Assembly (NCBI GenBank): GCA_041395505.1
Contig: JAWLAG010000002.1
Span: forward strand, 315,001 to 379,000
Direction of reading: 5' to 3'
Length of the DNA stretch: 64,000 nucleotides
From: Steroidobacteraceae bacterium
GTDB lineage: Bacteria > Pseudomonadota > Gammaproteobacteria > Steroidobacterales > Steroidobacteraceae
Of the stretch, positions 16,987 to 26,700 are shown one piece after another. Every line of letters begins with the position of its first letter. The stretch's first letter is position 1. The position numbers and the translations under genes were made by a program. The notes under the pieces are model-generated. The model was not told the DNA's origin and did not search any database. It was given only the letters and a program-made list of their open reading frames with translations.

Positions 16987-19133
16987 CTACCGGTTCCGAG
17001 CAACCGCCCGACATCATCGCCCGATAGTTGCCCGAGGTCCGCGAGGTTGATGCCGCCAGCGGACAGGTTGCGGCTGCGCGCCGCCTGCAGCACCGCAGTG
17101 CACTGCTCGGCGGGCATGGGCCGCGCCACGAAATAGCCCTGGACCATGTCGCAGCCCTGCAGGCGCAGCATGGCCAGCTGCTCGAGCGTCTCGATGCCTT
17201 CGGCGACGACCTTCAGGCCGAGGCGGTGCGCCATGGCGATGATCGCGCCGCAGATCGCGGAGTTGCTCGGTGAATCGGCGATATCGGCAATGAAGCTGCG
17301 ATCGATCTTGAGCGTATCGAGTTGCAGGTCCTTGAGGTAGGACAATGACGAATACCCGGTGCCAAAGTCGTCGAGCGAAGTGCGCACACCGTTGTCCGCA
17401 AGCGCCGCCAGCGCATGCATCACCACGGCGCGATCGTGCAGCAAGGCGCTTTCGGTAACTTCGATCTCGAGCGCCGAACCCGCGACGCCGGCATCGCGCA
17501 GCGCGCAGCTGACCCACTCGCTGACCGAGCACAGGCTGAACAGCTTGCTCGAAACATTGACTGCGACTGCCAGATCCGTGAAACCCTCGCGCTGCCAGCG
17601 CAACACCTGGCGCAGTGCCTCCTGCAACACCCAATCCGACAACGGCATGATCAGCGACGACTCTTCGGCGAGTGGCACGAACGCCGACGGTGGCACCGGG
17701 CCACGTTGCGGGTGATGCCAGCGCAGCAGGCACTCTACGCCCACCACGCGGCCGGTCTTGATCTCGAGTTGTGGTTGATACACCAGCGCAAGCTGATTCT
17801 GTGCGACGGCGAGCCGCAGATCGTTCTGCAGGGCAATGCGGTCGCGGAGCGCGGCACCGGCCGGTTCGTGGTACAGCTGCAAGCGGTTGCGGCCGCCGTC
17901 ACGAGCGCTATGCAACGCGGTCACTGCGTTACGCATGAGGTCCGCGCTTTCGGTGCCATGGTCCGGCGTCACCGCGATACCCACTGTGACCGTAATCAAC
18001 ACCTCGTGTTCGCCGCAGCGCATCGGCTCGGCCGACACCGCGAGAATGCGTTCAGCCAATTGCAGCGCCTGTCGCGTGTCTTTGAGTGAAGGCAGCAACA
18101 GCATGAACTCATCGCCGCCAAAGCGCGCGACCGTGGGACTCGCCAGAGTGCCGCCATGCAACATCAGCAGCGTCTCGAGACGCGCGGCGTAACTCTTGAT
18201 CACGGCATCGCCAACTGCGAGGCCGAGCGTATCGTTGATGTGCTTCAAGTTGTCGAGATCGACGTACAGCAGCCCAAGTCGCGCGTCATTGAGGTTCGCC
18301 GCGTTGATCTCCCGCTGCAGGATTTCGCTGAAACGCTGGCGATTCGGCAGGCCGGTCAGGTCGTCGAAATACGCCAGCTGGGTGATGCGATCGGAGTCAC
18401 GCTTGCGCTCGGTGATATCGCGCAGCAGAAGCATGTATTCATCGGCACCTGCCGCCACGCAGCGCACTTCGAAGGTCTGTTGGCCGCCAGGCGATTGGGC
18501 ACGCACGGGCAGTTCGAATTCGAGCGGTTCGGACTGTTCGCGAGCCTGTTGCAGGACCTTTGCGACACCGCCGGCATCAATCAGCCTCGGTGCGCTTTGC
18601 AGCGACGACAAGACCAGGTCCGTGGCGACGCGCCCTTCCCCGCCGCCGCCCAGTTTGGCGATCAACGCACCGGCGCCGTCGACCAGCAACAGCGGATCGG
18701 GCAAGGCATCGAGGAGGGCCGCATTGCGTCGCTCGCTGGTCAGCAGGGCCTGCCGTGTCTTGCCGCCGCGGATCAGGTAGCGGACGCGATGCCCGAGCAA
18801 GCCCCAGTTGAGCGGCTTCGCAACGAAGTCGGTCGCACCGGCCTGGTAGGCAAGCTCGACCGAGGCAACATCGTCGCGGCCGGTCACCATCATGACGGGT
18901 ACGTCACCTATGCCCTCCAGCGCCCGTATGGCGGCGCAGGAGGCGAATCCGTCCATGCCGGGCATTTCCACGTCGAGCAACACGGCGTGGGGCAGCCACT
19001 CCCTGCAGGCCGCTACCGCCGCCTCGCCATCTGTGACTTCGATCACATTGAAGCCCGCCTGGGTCAGCGCGGTACGCATCAATAGCCGTGTCGCGACATC
19101 ATCGTCTGCAATGAGTACGCGATCGCCGCTCAT
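16980..19133 (-). CDS. Response regulator with GGDEF and EAL domains
   Basis: Probably makes or breaks cyclic di-GMP in response to phosphorylation. The 717 residues contain a receiver domain (about 5-125, phosphorylatable Asp in LLDVEM), a PAS-like middle segment, GGDEF at 339-343 and an EAL domain starting near 450. The EAL signature reads ECL (E467), but the glutamate and the other phosphodiesterase residues (NVSSKLF, EVTES, LDDFGTGYSSL, LKIDRSF, AEGIE) are present. No RxxD inhibitory site is seen before GGDEF. The ATG at 19133 was chosen because the receiver fold starts there. The 19134-19316 interval shows nothing. Confidence 0.9.
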   Translation of the reverse strand: MSGDRVLIADDDVATRLLMRTALTQAGFNVIEVTDGEAAVAACREWLPHAVLLDVEMPGMDGFASCAAIRALEGIGDVPVMMVTGRDDVASVELAYQAGATDFVAKPLNWGLLGHRVRYLIRGGKTRQALLTSERRNAALLDALPDPLLLVDGAGALIAKLGGGGEGRVATDLVLSSLQSAPRLIDAGGVAKVLQQAREQSEPLEFELPVRAQSPGGQQTFEVRCVAAGADEYMLLLRDITERKRDSDRITQLAYFDDLTGLPNRQRFSEILQREINAANLNDARLGLLYVDLDNLKHINDTLGLAVGDAVIKSYAARLETLLMLHGGTLASPTVARFGGDEFMLLLPSLKDTRQALQLAERILAVSAEPMRCGEHEVLITVTVGIAVTPDHGTESADLMRNAVTALHSARDGGRNRLQLYHEPAGAALRDRIALQNDLRLAVAQNQLALVYQPQLEIKTGRVVGVECLLRWHHPQRGPVPPSAFVPLAEESSLIMPLSDWVLQEALRQVLRWQREGFTDLAVAVNVSSKLFSLCSVSEWVSCALRDAGVAGSALEIEVTESALLHDRAVVMHALAALADNGVRTSLDDFGTGYSSLSYLKDLQLDTLKIDRSFIADIADSPSNSAICGAIIAMAHRLGLKVVAEGIETLEQLAMLRLQGCDMVQGYFVARPMPAEQCTAVLQAARSRNLSAGGINLADLGQLSGDDVGRLLGTGSY

Positions 19134-19316
19134 GATGGGCGACTCCGTCGTCGCCGCTGGCGCGACTTGTTTCCCGATCCGCTGGGCATGAGGGTCAACT
19201 GGTTGTCCGTGGCAGCTACGCAAGAACCTGTGTCGGCAGCTCCACAAGCTTATTGAATGGCCGTGCCATTCGCGCTGACCGCGCCCACAGTCGCGACAGG
19301 CAAAACCGGTATTAGG

Positions 19317-20558
19317 TCAAATCGGGCGCAACGGCCGTCCCGTTGCATCGACTTCGCTCTTTATTTGGGTACCGACGAGCAGGGCGAACAACACCAATAC
19401 GGCAATGGTGCCGAAGGCGACCTGGTAGCTGCCGTAGCGATCGAACAGAACGCCCGTCAGCCAGATGCCGAGACCGCCCCCGAGCGACTCCATGGTGCTG
19501 ATGACACCGTTGATCTTGCCGAGCGAGCGCAATCCGAAATTGTTGACGGCGAGCATGTTGTAGAGCGTGAACAGGCCACCCCAGCCGAGTCCGATCACCA
19601 CGACGGCAACCCACAGGAGTTCATGGCGCATGCTGGCGAGCAGCACGACCCCGACGAACATGACCGCGAGGCAGGCGAGGAATACCTTGTGACGGTCGAT
19701 GACGTCGGCAATCGCACCGTTGACGAGCTTTGCGATCATGGCCATCAGCAACAGCCATTGAATCGATGCGCCGGCCGTGCGTGCCTCGAAACCGAGGTCG
19801 GTGAAGTACAGGAACAGATGATTGAGGAGGCCTAGTATCGAGTAGTAGGTGGCCGCGCCCGACAGACCGATTGCCCAGAACGTACGCGTGCGCACCGCTT
19901 GTGCGAAGGACAGGCCATGACGTCGCAGATCCTCGTCGCCGGCCTGTTGCCCGACAGCGCTCGCGCCCATGTCCTGCGGCGCGCTACGCACGAGCAGCAC
20001 GATCAGCACCGCGAGGACGATCGGTAACAAGGCGTCGTAACGAAACGCCTGCCGCCAGCCAAAGGCCTCGATCAGCTCGATGTTGGTGCGCGTGAGCACG
20101 ATGCCGCCGAGGCTGGTACCGACAAGTGCGATGCCGATGGCAAGACCGCGATGGCGCACGAACCAGGCCGAGATCATGATGATGACCACCATGGTGCCGA
20201 TACCGGACAGGGCCAACGCGAAGCCGGCATGGATCCAGTACATCTCGTGCACGCTGGCAAGGCGGCTGTAGGCGAAGTAGGCGCCGCTCAAGACCAGGCA
20301 ACCGCCGATCAGCATCGGTTTGATGCCGATGCGATCGACCAGGATGCCGCCGAGCGGCGCGAACGCTGCGACGCAGGCGAAATTGACGAAGTCGCGGAAT
20401 TTCAGGTCGCCGCGGCTCCAGCCGAATTCATCGAGCAGTGCCCGGTCGAAGGCGGAAATGGAAGTGGCGGTGAGCCCGTTGCTGATCACGAGGATCAGCA
20501 GGCCCATGGCGGCAATCAGCCAGGGATAGATTCGGCGCAACTGGCCAGTTTGGTTCAT
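19317..20558 (-). CDS. Major facilitator superfamily transporter
   Basis: Twelve-segment inner-membrane transporter of 413 residues. The first half has GGILVDRIGIKP, the MFS loop 2-3 motif, and the profile resembles monocarboxylate or oxalate/formate antiporter (OFA/MCT-like) members. The substrate is unknown. Its ATG overlaps the ampD stop by 4 bases (ATGA), indicating translational coupling. A link to muropeptide handling is possible, but the family is unlike AmpG. Confidence 0.82.
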   Translation of the reverse strand: MNQTGQLRRIYPWLIAAMGLLILVISNGLTATSISAFDRALLDEFGWSRGDLKFRDFVNFACVAAFAPLGGILVDRIGIKPMLIGGCLVLSGAYFAYSRLASVHEMYWIHAGFALALSGIGTMVVIIMISAWFVRHRGLAIGIALVGTSLGGIVLTRTNIELIEAFGWRQAFRYDALLPIVLAVLIVLLVRSAPQDMGASAVGQQAGDEDLRRHGLSFAQAVRTRTFWAIGLSGAATYYSILGLLNHLFLYFTDLGFEARTAGASIQWLLLMAMIAKLVNGAIADVIDRHKVFLACLAVMFVGVVLLASMRHELLWVAVVVIGLGWGGLFTLYNMLAVNNFGLRSLGKINGVISTMESLGGGLGIWLTGVLFDRYGSYQVAFGTIAVLVLFALLVGTQIKSEVDATGRPLRPI

Positions 20559-21127
20559 TTTGATCCTTCGTCAACGAGTCGCCGCAACAGGGGCCAGTCG
20601 AATGCCGGTCCCGGATCGCTCTTGCGGCCCGGGGCGACATCGCTGTGGCCAACGATGCGATCGGTGTGAATGGCAGGATATTCGCTCATCAGCAAGCGGG
20701 CGAGTGCCGCCAGGCGCTCATATTGCACGGCTTCGTAGGCGAGCTCATCCGTACCCTCGAGCTCGACGCCTATGGAAAAATCATTGCATTGTTCGCGGCC
20801 CCGATAGACCGATTGACCCGCGTGCCAGGCGCGCAAAGTGAAGGGCACGTACTGGGTGATGCTGCCGTCGCGGCGTATCAATGCGTGCGCCGACACACGC
20901 ATGCGCGAAACGCGTGCAAGCTCCCGATCGGCGGCCGGCAGTGTCGTGCCGGCAAACAGCTGATCGATCCAGGGACCACCGAACTGCCCCGGCGGAAGGC
21001 TGATGCCATGCACGACAAGCAGCTCGATCGAGCTGCCCGCGGGGCGTTCATCGCAGTGCGGCGAGAGCAGCTGGCGCACTGCGCGCAGCAGGCCCGTGCG
21101 CTTGTCCAGGCTGAGGTTGGTGCCCAT
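20555..21127 (-). CDS. ampD: 1,6-anhydro-N-acetylmuramyl-L-alanine amidase
   Basis: Cleaves anhydromuropeptides during cytoplasmic wall recycling. The 190-residue amidase_2 protein lacks a signal peptide, as AmpD does. Zinc ligands are visible: H40 in VVHGISLPPG, and the H and D of GHSDVAPGRKSDPG near the C terminus. FSIGVELEGTD is a family hallmark. Upstream and divergent is bioA; downstream the MFS gene is coupled. Confidence 0.94.
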   Translation of the reverse strand: MGTNLSLDKRTGLLRAVRQLLSPHCDERPAGSSIELLVVHGISLPPGQFGGPWIDQLFAGTTLPAADRELARVSRMRVSAHALIRRDGSITQYVPFTLRAWHAGQSVYRGREQCNDFSIGVELEGTDELAYEAVQYERLAALARLLMSEYPAIHTDRIVGHSDVAPGRKSDPGPAFDWPLLRRLVDEGSK

Positions 21128-21180
21128 CCGGCGATATCATGCCAAATCAATGTCCGCGCCGCCTGTGCGAAAATCACTCC

Positions 21181-22542
21181 ATGACCGCGGACGATCCCAA
21201 CGCGAGCTGGATTGCGCGCGACCTGGCGCGAATCTGGCACCCCTGCACCCAGATGAAGGATCATGAGTCGCTGCCACCGATTCCGGTCGCACGCGGCAGC
21301 GGCGTGTGGCTCGAGGACTTTGCCGGCAAGCGCTACCTCGACGCCATCAGCTCGTGGTGGGTCAATCTGTTCGGCCACGCCAACCCGGTGATCAGCGCTG
21401 CCGTGCAGGCGCAGGCGGCGCGGCTCGAGCACGTGCTACTCGCGGGCTTCACTCATGAACCGGCAATCGAGCTCGCGGAGCAACTTGTCGCTCTGGCGCC
21501 GCCAGGTCTCAGCCGCGCGTTCTTCGCCGACAATGGTTCGGCCGCGATTGAAGCGGCACTCAAGATGAGCTTTCACTATTGGCGCAATCGTGGCCAGCCG
21601 GACAAGCGCCGTTTCGTGACGCTGGCGAACAGCTATCACGGCGAGACGCTCGGCGCACTGGCCGTAGGCAACGTCGATCTCTACAAGTCGATCTACCACC
21701 CGCTCCTGATGGAGGTGATCACCGTGCCGAGCCCGGATTGCTATTTGCGCGAACCGGGCAGCAGCTGGCGCGAGCATGCCGAGCGCATGATCGTACCGAT
21801 GCGCGCCGCGCTCGAGCGCCAGGGCAGCGAGATTGCCGCGGTGATCGTCGAGCCCCTGGTGCAGTGCGCGGGCAGCATGCGCATGTATGACCCGCATTAC
21901 CTCGCACTGCTGCGACGGATCTGCGATGAATATGACGTGCACCTCATCGCCGATGAGATCGCCGTTGGCTTCGCCCGCACCGGCACCATGTTCGCCTGCG
22001 AACAGGCTGGCATCACTCCGGACATACTGTGCCTCTCGAAGGGACTGACGGGCGGTTACCTGCCGCTGTCGGTTGCACTGGTTGGCGACGGGATCTACCA
22101 GGCCTTCTACGACGATTACATCCGCCTCAATGCATTCCTGCACTCGCATAGCTACACAGGCAATCCACTCGCCTGCGCTGCAGCCAACGCGACACTTGGA
22201 ATATTCCGCGACCAACCGGTGCTTGCCGACAACCGAAGGCTCGCCGCGAGACTCGGCGAGTTGCTCGCGCCGCTCGCCGATCACCCGCATGTCGCCGAGA
22301 TACGCCAACACGGCATGATTGCCGCCGTCGAGCTGGTCAGCCGTCGCGAACCGCGCCGGGCCTACGACTGGCGCGAACGGCGCGGCCGGCGCATCTACCG
22401 CCACGCGCTCGAGCGCGGCGTGCTCCTGCGCCCGCTCGGCGACGTCGTTTATTTCATGCCGCCCTATGTGATCAACGATGAGGAATTGCGCCTGATGGTC
22501 GAGGTGGCGATGAGCGGTATCGAGCTCGCAACATGCGACTGA
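21181..22542 (+). CDS. bioA: Adenosylmethionine-8-amino-7-oxononanoate transaminase
   Basis: PLP enzyme that makes 7,8-diaminopelargonate for biotin synthesis. The 453 residues include IWHPCTQMKDH, a substrate-binding SSWWVN, FFADNGSAAIEAALKM, SYHGETLGAL and the PLP lysine in LCLSKGLTGG. The ATG at 21181 is chosen by homology (MTADDPNASW...); GAAAAT ends 6 bases upstream. The other biotin genes are not in the window, so bioA stands apart. Its end overlaps rsmE by 10 bases. Confidence 0.95.
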   Translation: MTADDPNASWIARDLARIWHPCTQMKDHESLPPIPVARGSGVWLEDFAGKRYLDAISSWWVNLFGHANPVISAAVQAQAARLEHVLLAGFTHEPAIELAEQLVALAPPGLSRAFFADNGSAAIEAALKMSFHYWRNRGQPDKRRFVTLANSYHGETLGALAVGNVDLYKSIYHPLLMEVITVPSPDCYLREPGSSWREHAERMIVPMRAALERQGSEIAAVIVEPLVQCAGSMRMYDPHYLALLRRICDEYDVHLIADEIAVGFARTGTMFACEQAGITPDILCLSKGLTGGYLPLSVALVGDGIYQAFYDDYIRLNAFLHSHSYTGNPLACAAANATLGIFRDQPVLADNRRLAARLGELLAPLADHPHVAEIRQHGMIAAVELVSRREPRRAYDWRERRGRRIYRHALERGVLLRPLGDVVYFMPPYVINDEELRLMVEVAMSGIELATCD

Positions 22543-23282
22543 CGCGCGTCTATCTGCCGCACGCGCGTGACGTCGGCACGCGGCTCGCACTTGGCAGCGA
22601 AGCGGCCGTGCATCTGGGGCGTGTGTTGCGCCTGGCGAACGGCAGCGACATCGAAGTATTCGACGGCCATGGCCGCGCCTTCGCGGCGCGGCTGATCATG
22701 GCGCGTGCGGGCGAGGGCGAGGTCGAACTGCTGGCCGAACGGCCCGCGATTCCCGAATCGCCCCTGTCGCTCACCCTTCTGCAGGGCCTGCTGCGCAATG
22801 AGAAAATGGACTGGGTGATCCAGAAGGCCGTTGAGCTCGGCGTGCAGCGCATCGTCGCCATCGCAACCGAAAGATCGGTCGTGCGGCTCGCCGCCGAGCG
22901 GAGCGAGCGGCGCCTGCGACACTGGCGCACGATCGCGATCAATGCCTGCGAGCAGTGCGGCAGGAGCGTATTGCCGCAGATCGAGCTCACCTCGCTCGCG
23001 CAATTGCTGGCGGGTGCATTGCCCGCGCAGCGCTTCGTACTGCAGCCGCGCGGCGCCATGACCGTCGATGAGCTCGACACGGCGCTCGCCCAGGCGGCCG
23101 TGATGATCGGGCCGGAAGGCGGATTCAGCGAGCGTGAGTCGCGCACCCTCGCCGACGCCGAATTCCGCGCGCTGCGACTCGGGCCGAGGGTGATGCGTAC
23201 CGAGACCGCCGCGCTCGCCGCGCTCACGGCCCTGCAAATGCGCTGCGGCGACCTCGCCGGTCGCTCAACCGAGCGCGACTGA
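22533..23282 (+). CDS. rsmE: 16S rRNA m3U1498 methyltransferase
   Basis: Methylates U1498 in 16S rRNA. The 249-residue SPOUT-fold protein has RVYLPHA at the N terminus, NEKMDWVIQKAVELGVQRI in the middle and the knot motifs IGPEGGFSERE and LGPRVMRTETA. The ATG lies within the end of bioA, so the two are probably coupled. The 3' end overlaps the convergent chpC by 18 bases. Confidence 0.95.
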   Translation: MRLTRVYLPHARDVGTRLALGSEAAVHLGRVLRLANGSDIEVFDGHGRAFAARLIMARAGEGEVELLAERPAIPESPLSLTLLQGLLRNEKMDWVIQKAVELGVQRIVAIATERSVVRLAAERSERRLRHWRTIAINACEQCGRSVLPQIELTSLAQLLAGALPAQRFVLQPRGAMTVDELDTALAQAAVMIGPEGGFSERESRTLADAEFRALRLGPRVMRTETAALAALTALQMRCGDLAGRSTERD

Positions 23283-23741
23283 GGTTTCCTCGCTGATCAG
23301 TTCCTCGAGTCGCTCGAGATCCGGCACGAGCGGCATTTCGTTCAGCATCCGCACCTGGCAGAGGATGGGCTGACGCTCGCCGATCGCGCGGCTGTTGTCC
23401 GGGCGGATCACGTCGCTGCTGACGCGCACCAGCTGCGGAAAACCCTGGGACAGGATGGCGAAGTGGCCACCTTCGAGCGCATCGCCGAGACAATGGAACA
23501 CGACCACACGCGCACGCTGCGACGAGGGCGGCACGGGCTGGCCGCAGAGTGCTTCGAAAGACACCAGCGGCACACTGCGGCTGTTCCACTGGATCGTACC
23601 GAGGTACCAGGGCGGCGCGCCCGCCATTTCCGTAGGCTCCTCGTAGGCGACGACTTCCGCGACACAGGAGCGCGGAATGATCAGGCGTTCCTCGGCCAGG
23701 GGGATCAGCAGGCTGTAGATTTCCAGAACTCGTTCCGCCAC
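23265..23741 (-). CDS. chpC: CheW-like protein of the Chp system (ChpC-like)
   Basis: A 158-residue single CheW domain (IYSLLIPLAEERLIIPRSCVAE, WYLGTIQWNSRSVPLVSFE). It probably links a chemoreceptor to the ChpA kinase. The start is GTG at 23741 with GGGAG upstream. It is the last gene of the pilG-to-chpC run, 12 bases after chpA. PilI-like proteins are alternatives, but pilI is present separately at the front of the operon. Confidence 0.82.
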   Translation of the reverse strand: MAERVLEIYSLLIPLAEERLIIPRSCVAEVVAYEEPTEMAGAPPWYLGTIQWNSRSVPLVSFEALCGQPVPPSSQRARVVVFHCLGDALEGGHFAILSQGFPQLVRVSSDVIRPDNSRAIGERQPILCQVRMLNEMPLVPDLERLEELISEETSVALG

Positions 23742-23753
23742 TGCTGTCTCCCG

Positions 23754-26700
23754 CTAGCCCTGCTGCCCGGCGGTTACGCCAGCCGCTGAGTCGTGACGGC
23801 GGCTCACCAATGGCTCGATCGCCTCGAGCAGCTGCGCTTCCTGATACGGTTTGCCGAGGTAGTCATCGACACCGAGCTCGATCGCCCGCGCGCGGTGCTT
23901 CTCGCCCACCCGCGATGTAATCATGATGATCGGGATCTTCTTCAGGCGCGCATCGTTACGCACATGCGCAGCGACTTCATAGCCGTCCATGCGCGGCATT
24001 TCGATGTCGAGCAGTATGATGTCGGGCACGTGCTCGGCGAGCACGGCGACCGCGTCCATGCCATCGCGCGCGGTCATGACGCGCATGCCATTGCGTTCGA
24101 GTAGGCGTTGCGTCACGCGGCGCACGGTGATCGAATCGTCGACCACCAGCGCGAAGGTACGACGGTCGACCTTGTCTCGCGCAACGGGCGCCTGGCCGCG
24201 CATGCGCCATTCGCTGCGCAGCAGCGTGCCGATGTCGAGGATCACGACGATACGGCCGTCGCCCAGGATGGTCGCGCCGGAAATTCCACGGATCGCGGCG
24301 ATCTGCGGACCGACGCTCTTGACGACGATCTCGCGGCTGCCGATGAGTTCCTCGGCGACGATGCCGGTCGAATGATCGCCGGCGCGCACCATGACCACCG
24401 GAATGGTCGCATCCTGGTCCGGCAGCGGCGCAGGCTCGAGCCCCACCAGCGTTGCCAGTTGCTGCAGCCGATAGGTCTGGCCGTTGAATTCGAAACTTGC
24501 CTGCTCATCCGCCAGGCGTCGCGCCAGGTCGTCCTTCGACAGGCGCACCACGCCCTCGACGGTCGGCAGTGGCAAGGCATAGAGTTCATCGCCCGCACGG
24601 ACGACCAGCGCATGGCTGATGGCGAGGGTGAACGGCAGACGGATCGTGAACCTGACGCCTTCGCCCGCCTTTGATTCGACCTGCAGCGAGCCGCCGAGCT
24701 TCTTGAGCTCCGTGGCAACCACATCCATGCCGACGCCGCGTCCGGCGTGCTGGGTCACCGTACTCGCGGTGGAGAATCCCGGCTCCAGGATCAGCTGGAT
24801 GGCATCGCCATCACTCAGCTGCTGGCCGGCGCGCACCATGCCCATGCGCTGCGCTTTCTCGCGCACCGCACCGAGGTCGATGCCGGCACCATCATCGACG
24901 ATATCGACGATCACTTCGGCGCCTTCCCGACGCAGGGCAACCGCAATGCGGCCCGTTTCGGGTTTGCCGCGCGCGCGCCGTTGCTCGGGCAGTTCGATGC
25001 CGTGCACCACGGCGTTGCGCAGGATGTGCTCGAACGGCGGCAACATGCGCTCGAGCACCTGGCGGTCGAGTTCGCCCGCTGCGCCTTCGATATGAAGTTC
25101 AGCGCGCTTGCCGGTGTCGGTAGCGGCCTGGCGCACGATACGTGACAGGCGCTGCACGTGACGCTGGAAAGGCACCATGCGGGTGCGCATCAGGCCGTTC
25201 TGTAATTCGGTTACGACGCGCGCCTGCTGCTGCAGCAGGTTCATGGTATCGGAAGTGAGCGACTCCAGGAGTCCCTGGATGCTTGCCACGTCGCTGGCCG
25301 TCTCGGCGAGTGCGCGGGAGAATTGCTGGATGGCGGAGTATCGATCGAGTTCCAGCGGGTCGAAGTCGCTGCGTTTGGCACTGTCCTGTTCGTGGCGGTG
25401 CAGGATCTGCTTCTCGGTTTCGATCTCGAGCTTGCGCAGCTGCTCCTTGAGGCGCGTGACCGTTCGCGACAGTTCGCCGAGGTTGAAATTCATCGCGCCG
25501 AGCTGCTGCTCGAGACGACTGCGCCCGATACTCACCTCGCCGGCATTGTTCAGCAGCTGATCGAGCAATATGGCGTCGACGCGCGCCATTTCGGCGCGCT
25601 CGCCGCCGGCGGCGGGTTCGCGTCCGGGCGGCAGCGGTGCGGGGGCTGCGAGCTTTTCGGCAGGCAGCTCCTGGCCCGCATCGGGCTGCGGCATGGCTTC
25701 GTTCAACACCGCGAAGTCGAAGGCGGAATCCGGTTCGAGCGCTTTGGCGGCGACGAAGGTTGCCGCGGGATCGAATTCGGGTTCGGGTTCGGGTTCGGGT
25801 ACGGCTTCGACCGGCTGCGCAGGCGATGCTGACCTGGCGGTTGGCGGCTCCTGCGGATGCGCAGGCGTTTCGACCGGCTTTGCCACGCTCGCCACGGGCG
25901 CGAGCTTGGGCGCCTCGCTCCGGCCGCTGACCGCCGCGCGAACACGGCGCAGCAGGTCCACGTTGGCGGCGGGCGCGACACCGTTGGCAACGTGCTCGCG
26001 CATACGCGCGAGTTCATCGAGCGACTGCTGCAGCAACTGGCGCGTCGATGCATCGAACAAGGTTGCCCCGGATTCGGCGCGGCCGATGAGGGTCTCCAGC
26101 TCGTGGCTGAGGTCACCCATGGAGGTGAGGCCGGCCATGCGCGCGCCACCTTTCAGGGTGTGCAATGGGCGCTTGAGGCCCGCGAGTGCATCGAGAGAGC
26201 CGTCATCGCCAAAACGGTGCAGCGCCGACTCGGCCGCTTCCAGCAACTCGGTGGCTTCCTCGGCGAAAATTGCGGCCACCTCCGGATCGAAGTCGGCGGC
26301 CGGCGCCGCCTGGGCCGCCGCTTCCTCCTGGGAGGCGCGCTCGTTCTGTGCGGCAAGCTCGGTGAGCCGTGCGTCGAGTTCCGACTCGGCCTTAGAGATG
26401 CGCTGGCGCAATTGGTCGTGGTCGCGGAAATAACCGCTGGGTTCGTCCGGATGAGTCGCGATGTCTTCCATCGCATCCATGCACTTGTCGATCAGGTCGA
26501 CCTCTGCATCGGACAGGGATTGTTCGTTCTCGTGGGCCTTGCGCAGCCAGCGCTCGAGGGGCACGGCGAGTTGCGTGCCGTGACGCGCCTCGGCGGCGCG
26601 CGAACTTCCCGACAGAGTGTGGCAGGCGCGATAGACCTCGTCGGTGACACGGTGCGGCGCGCGGCTCTCGCGGGCCGCGCTCACGAAGCTTCGGACGCTC

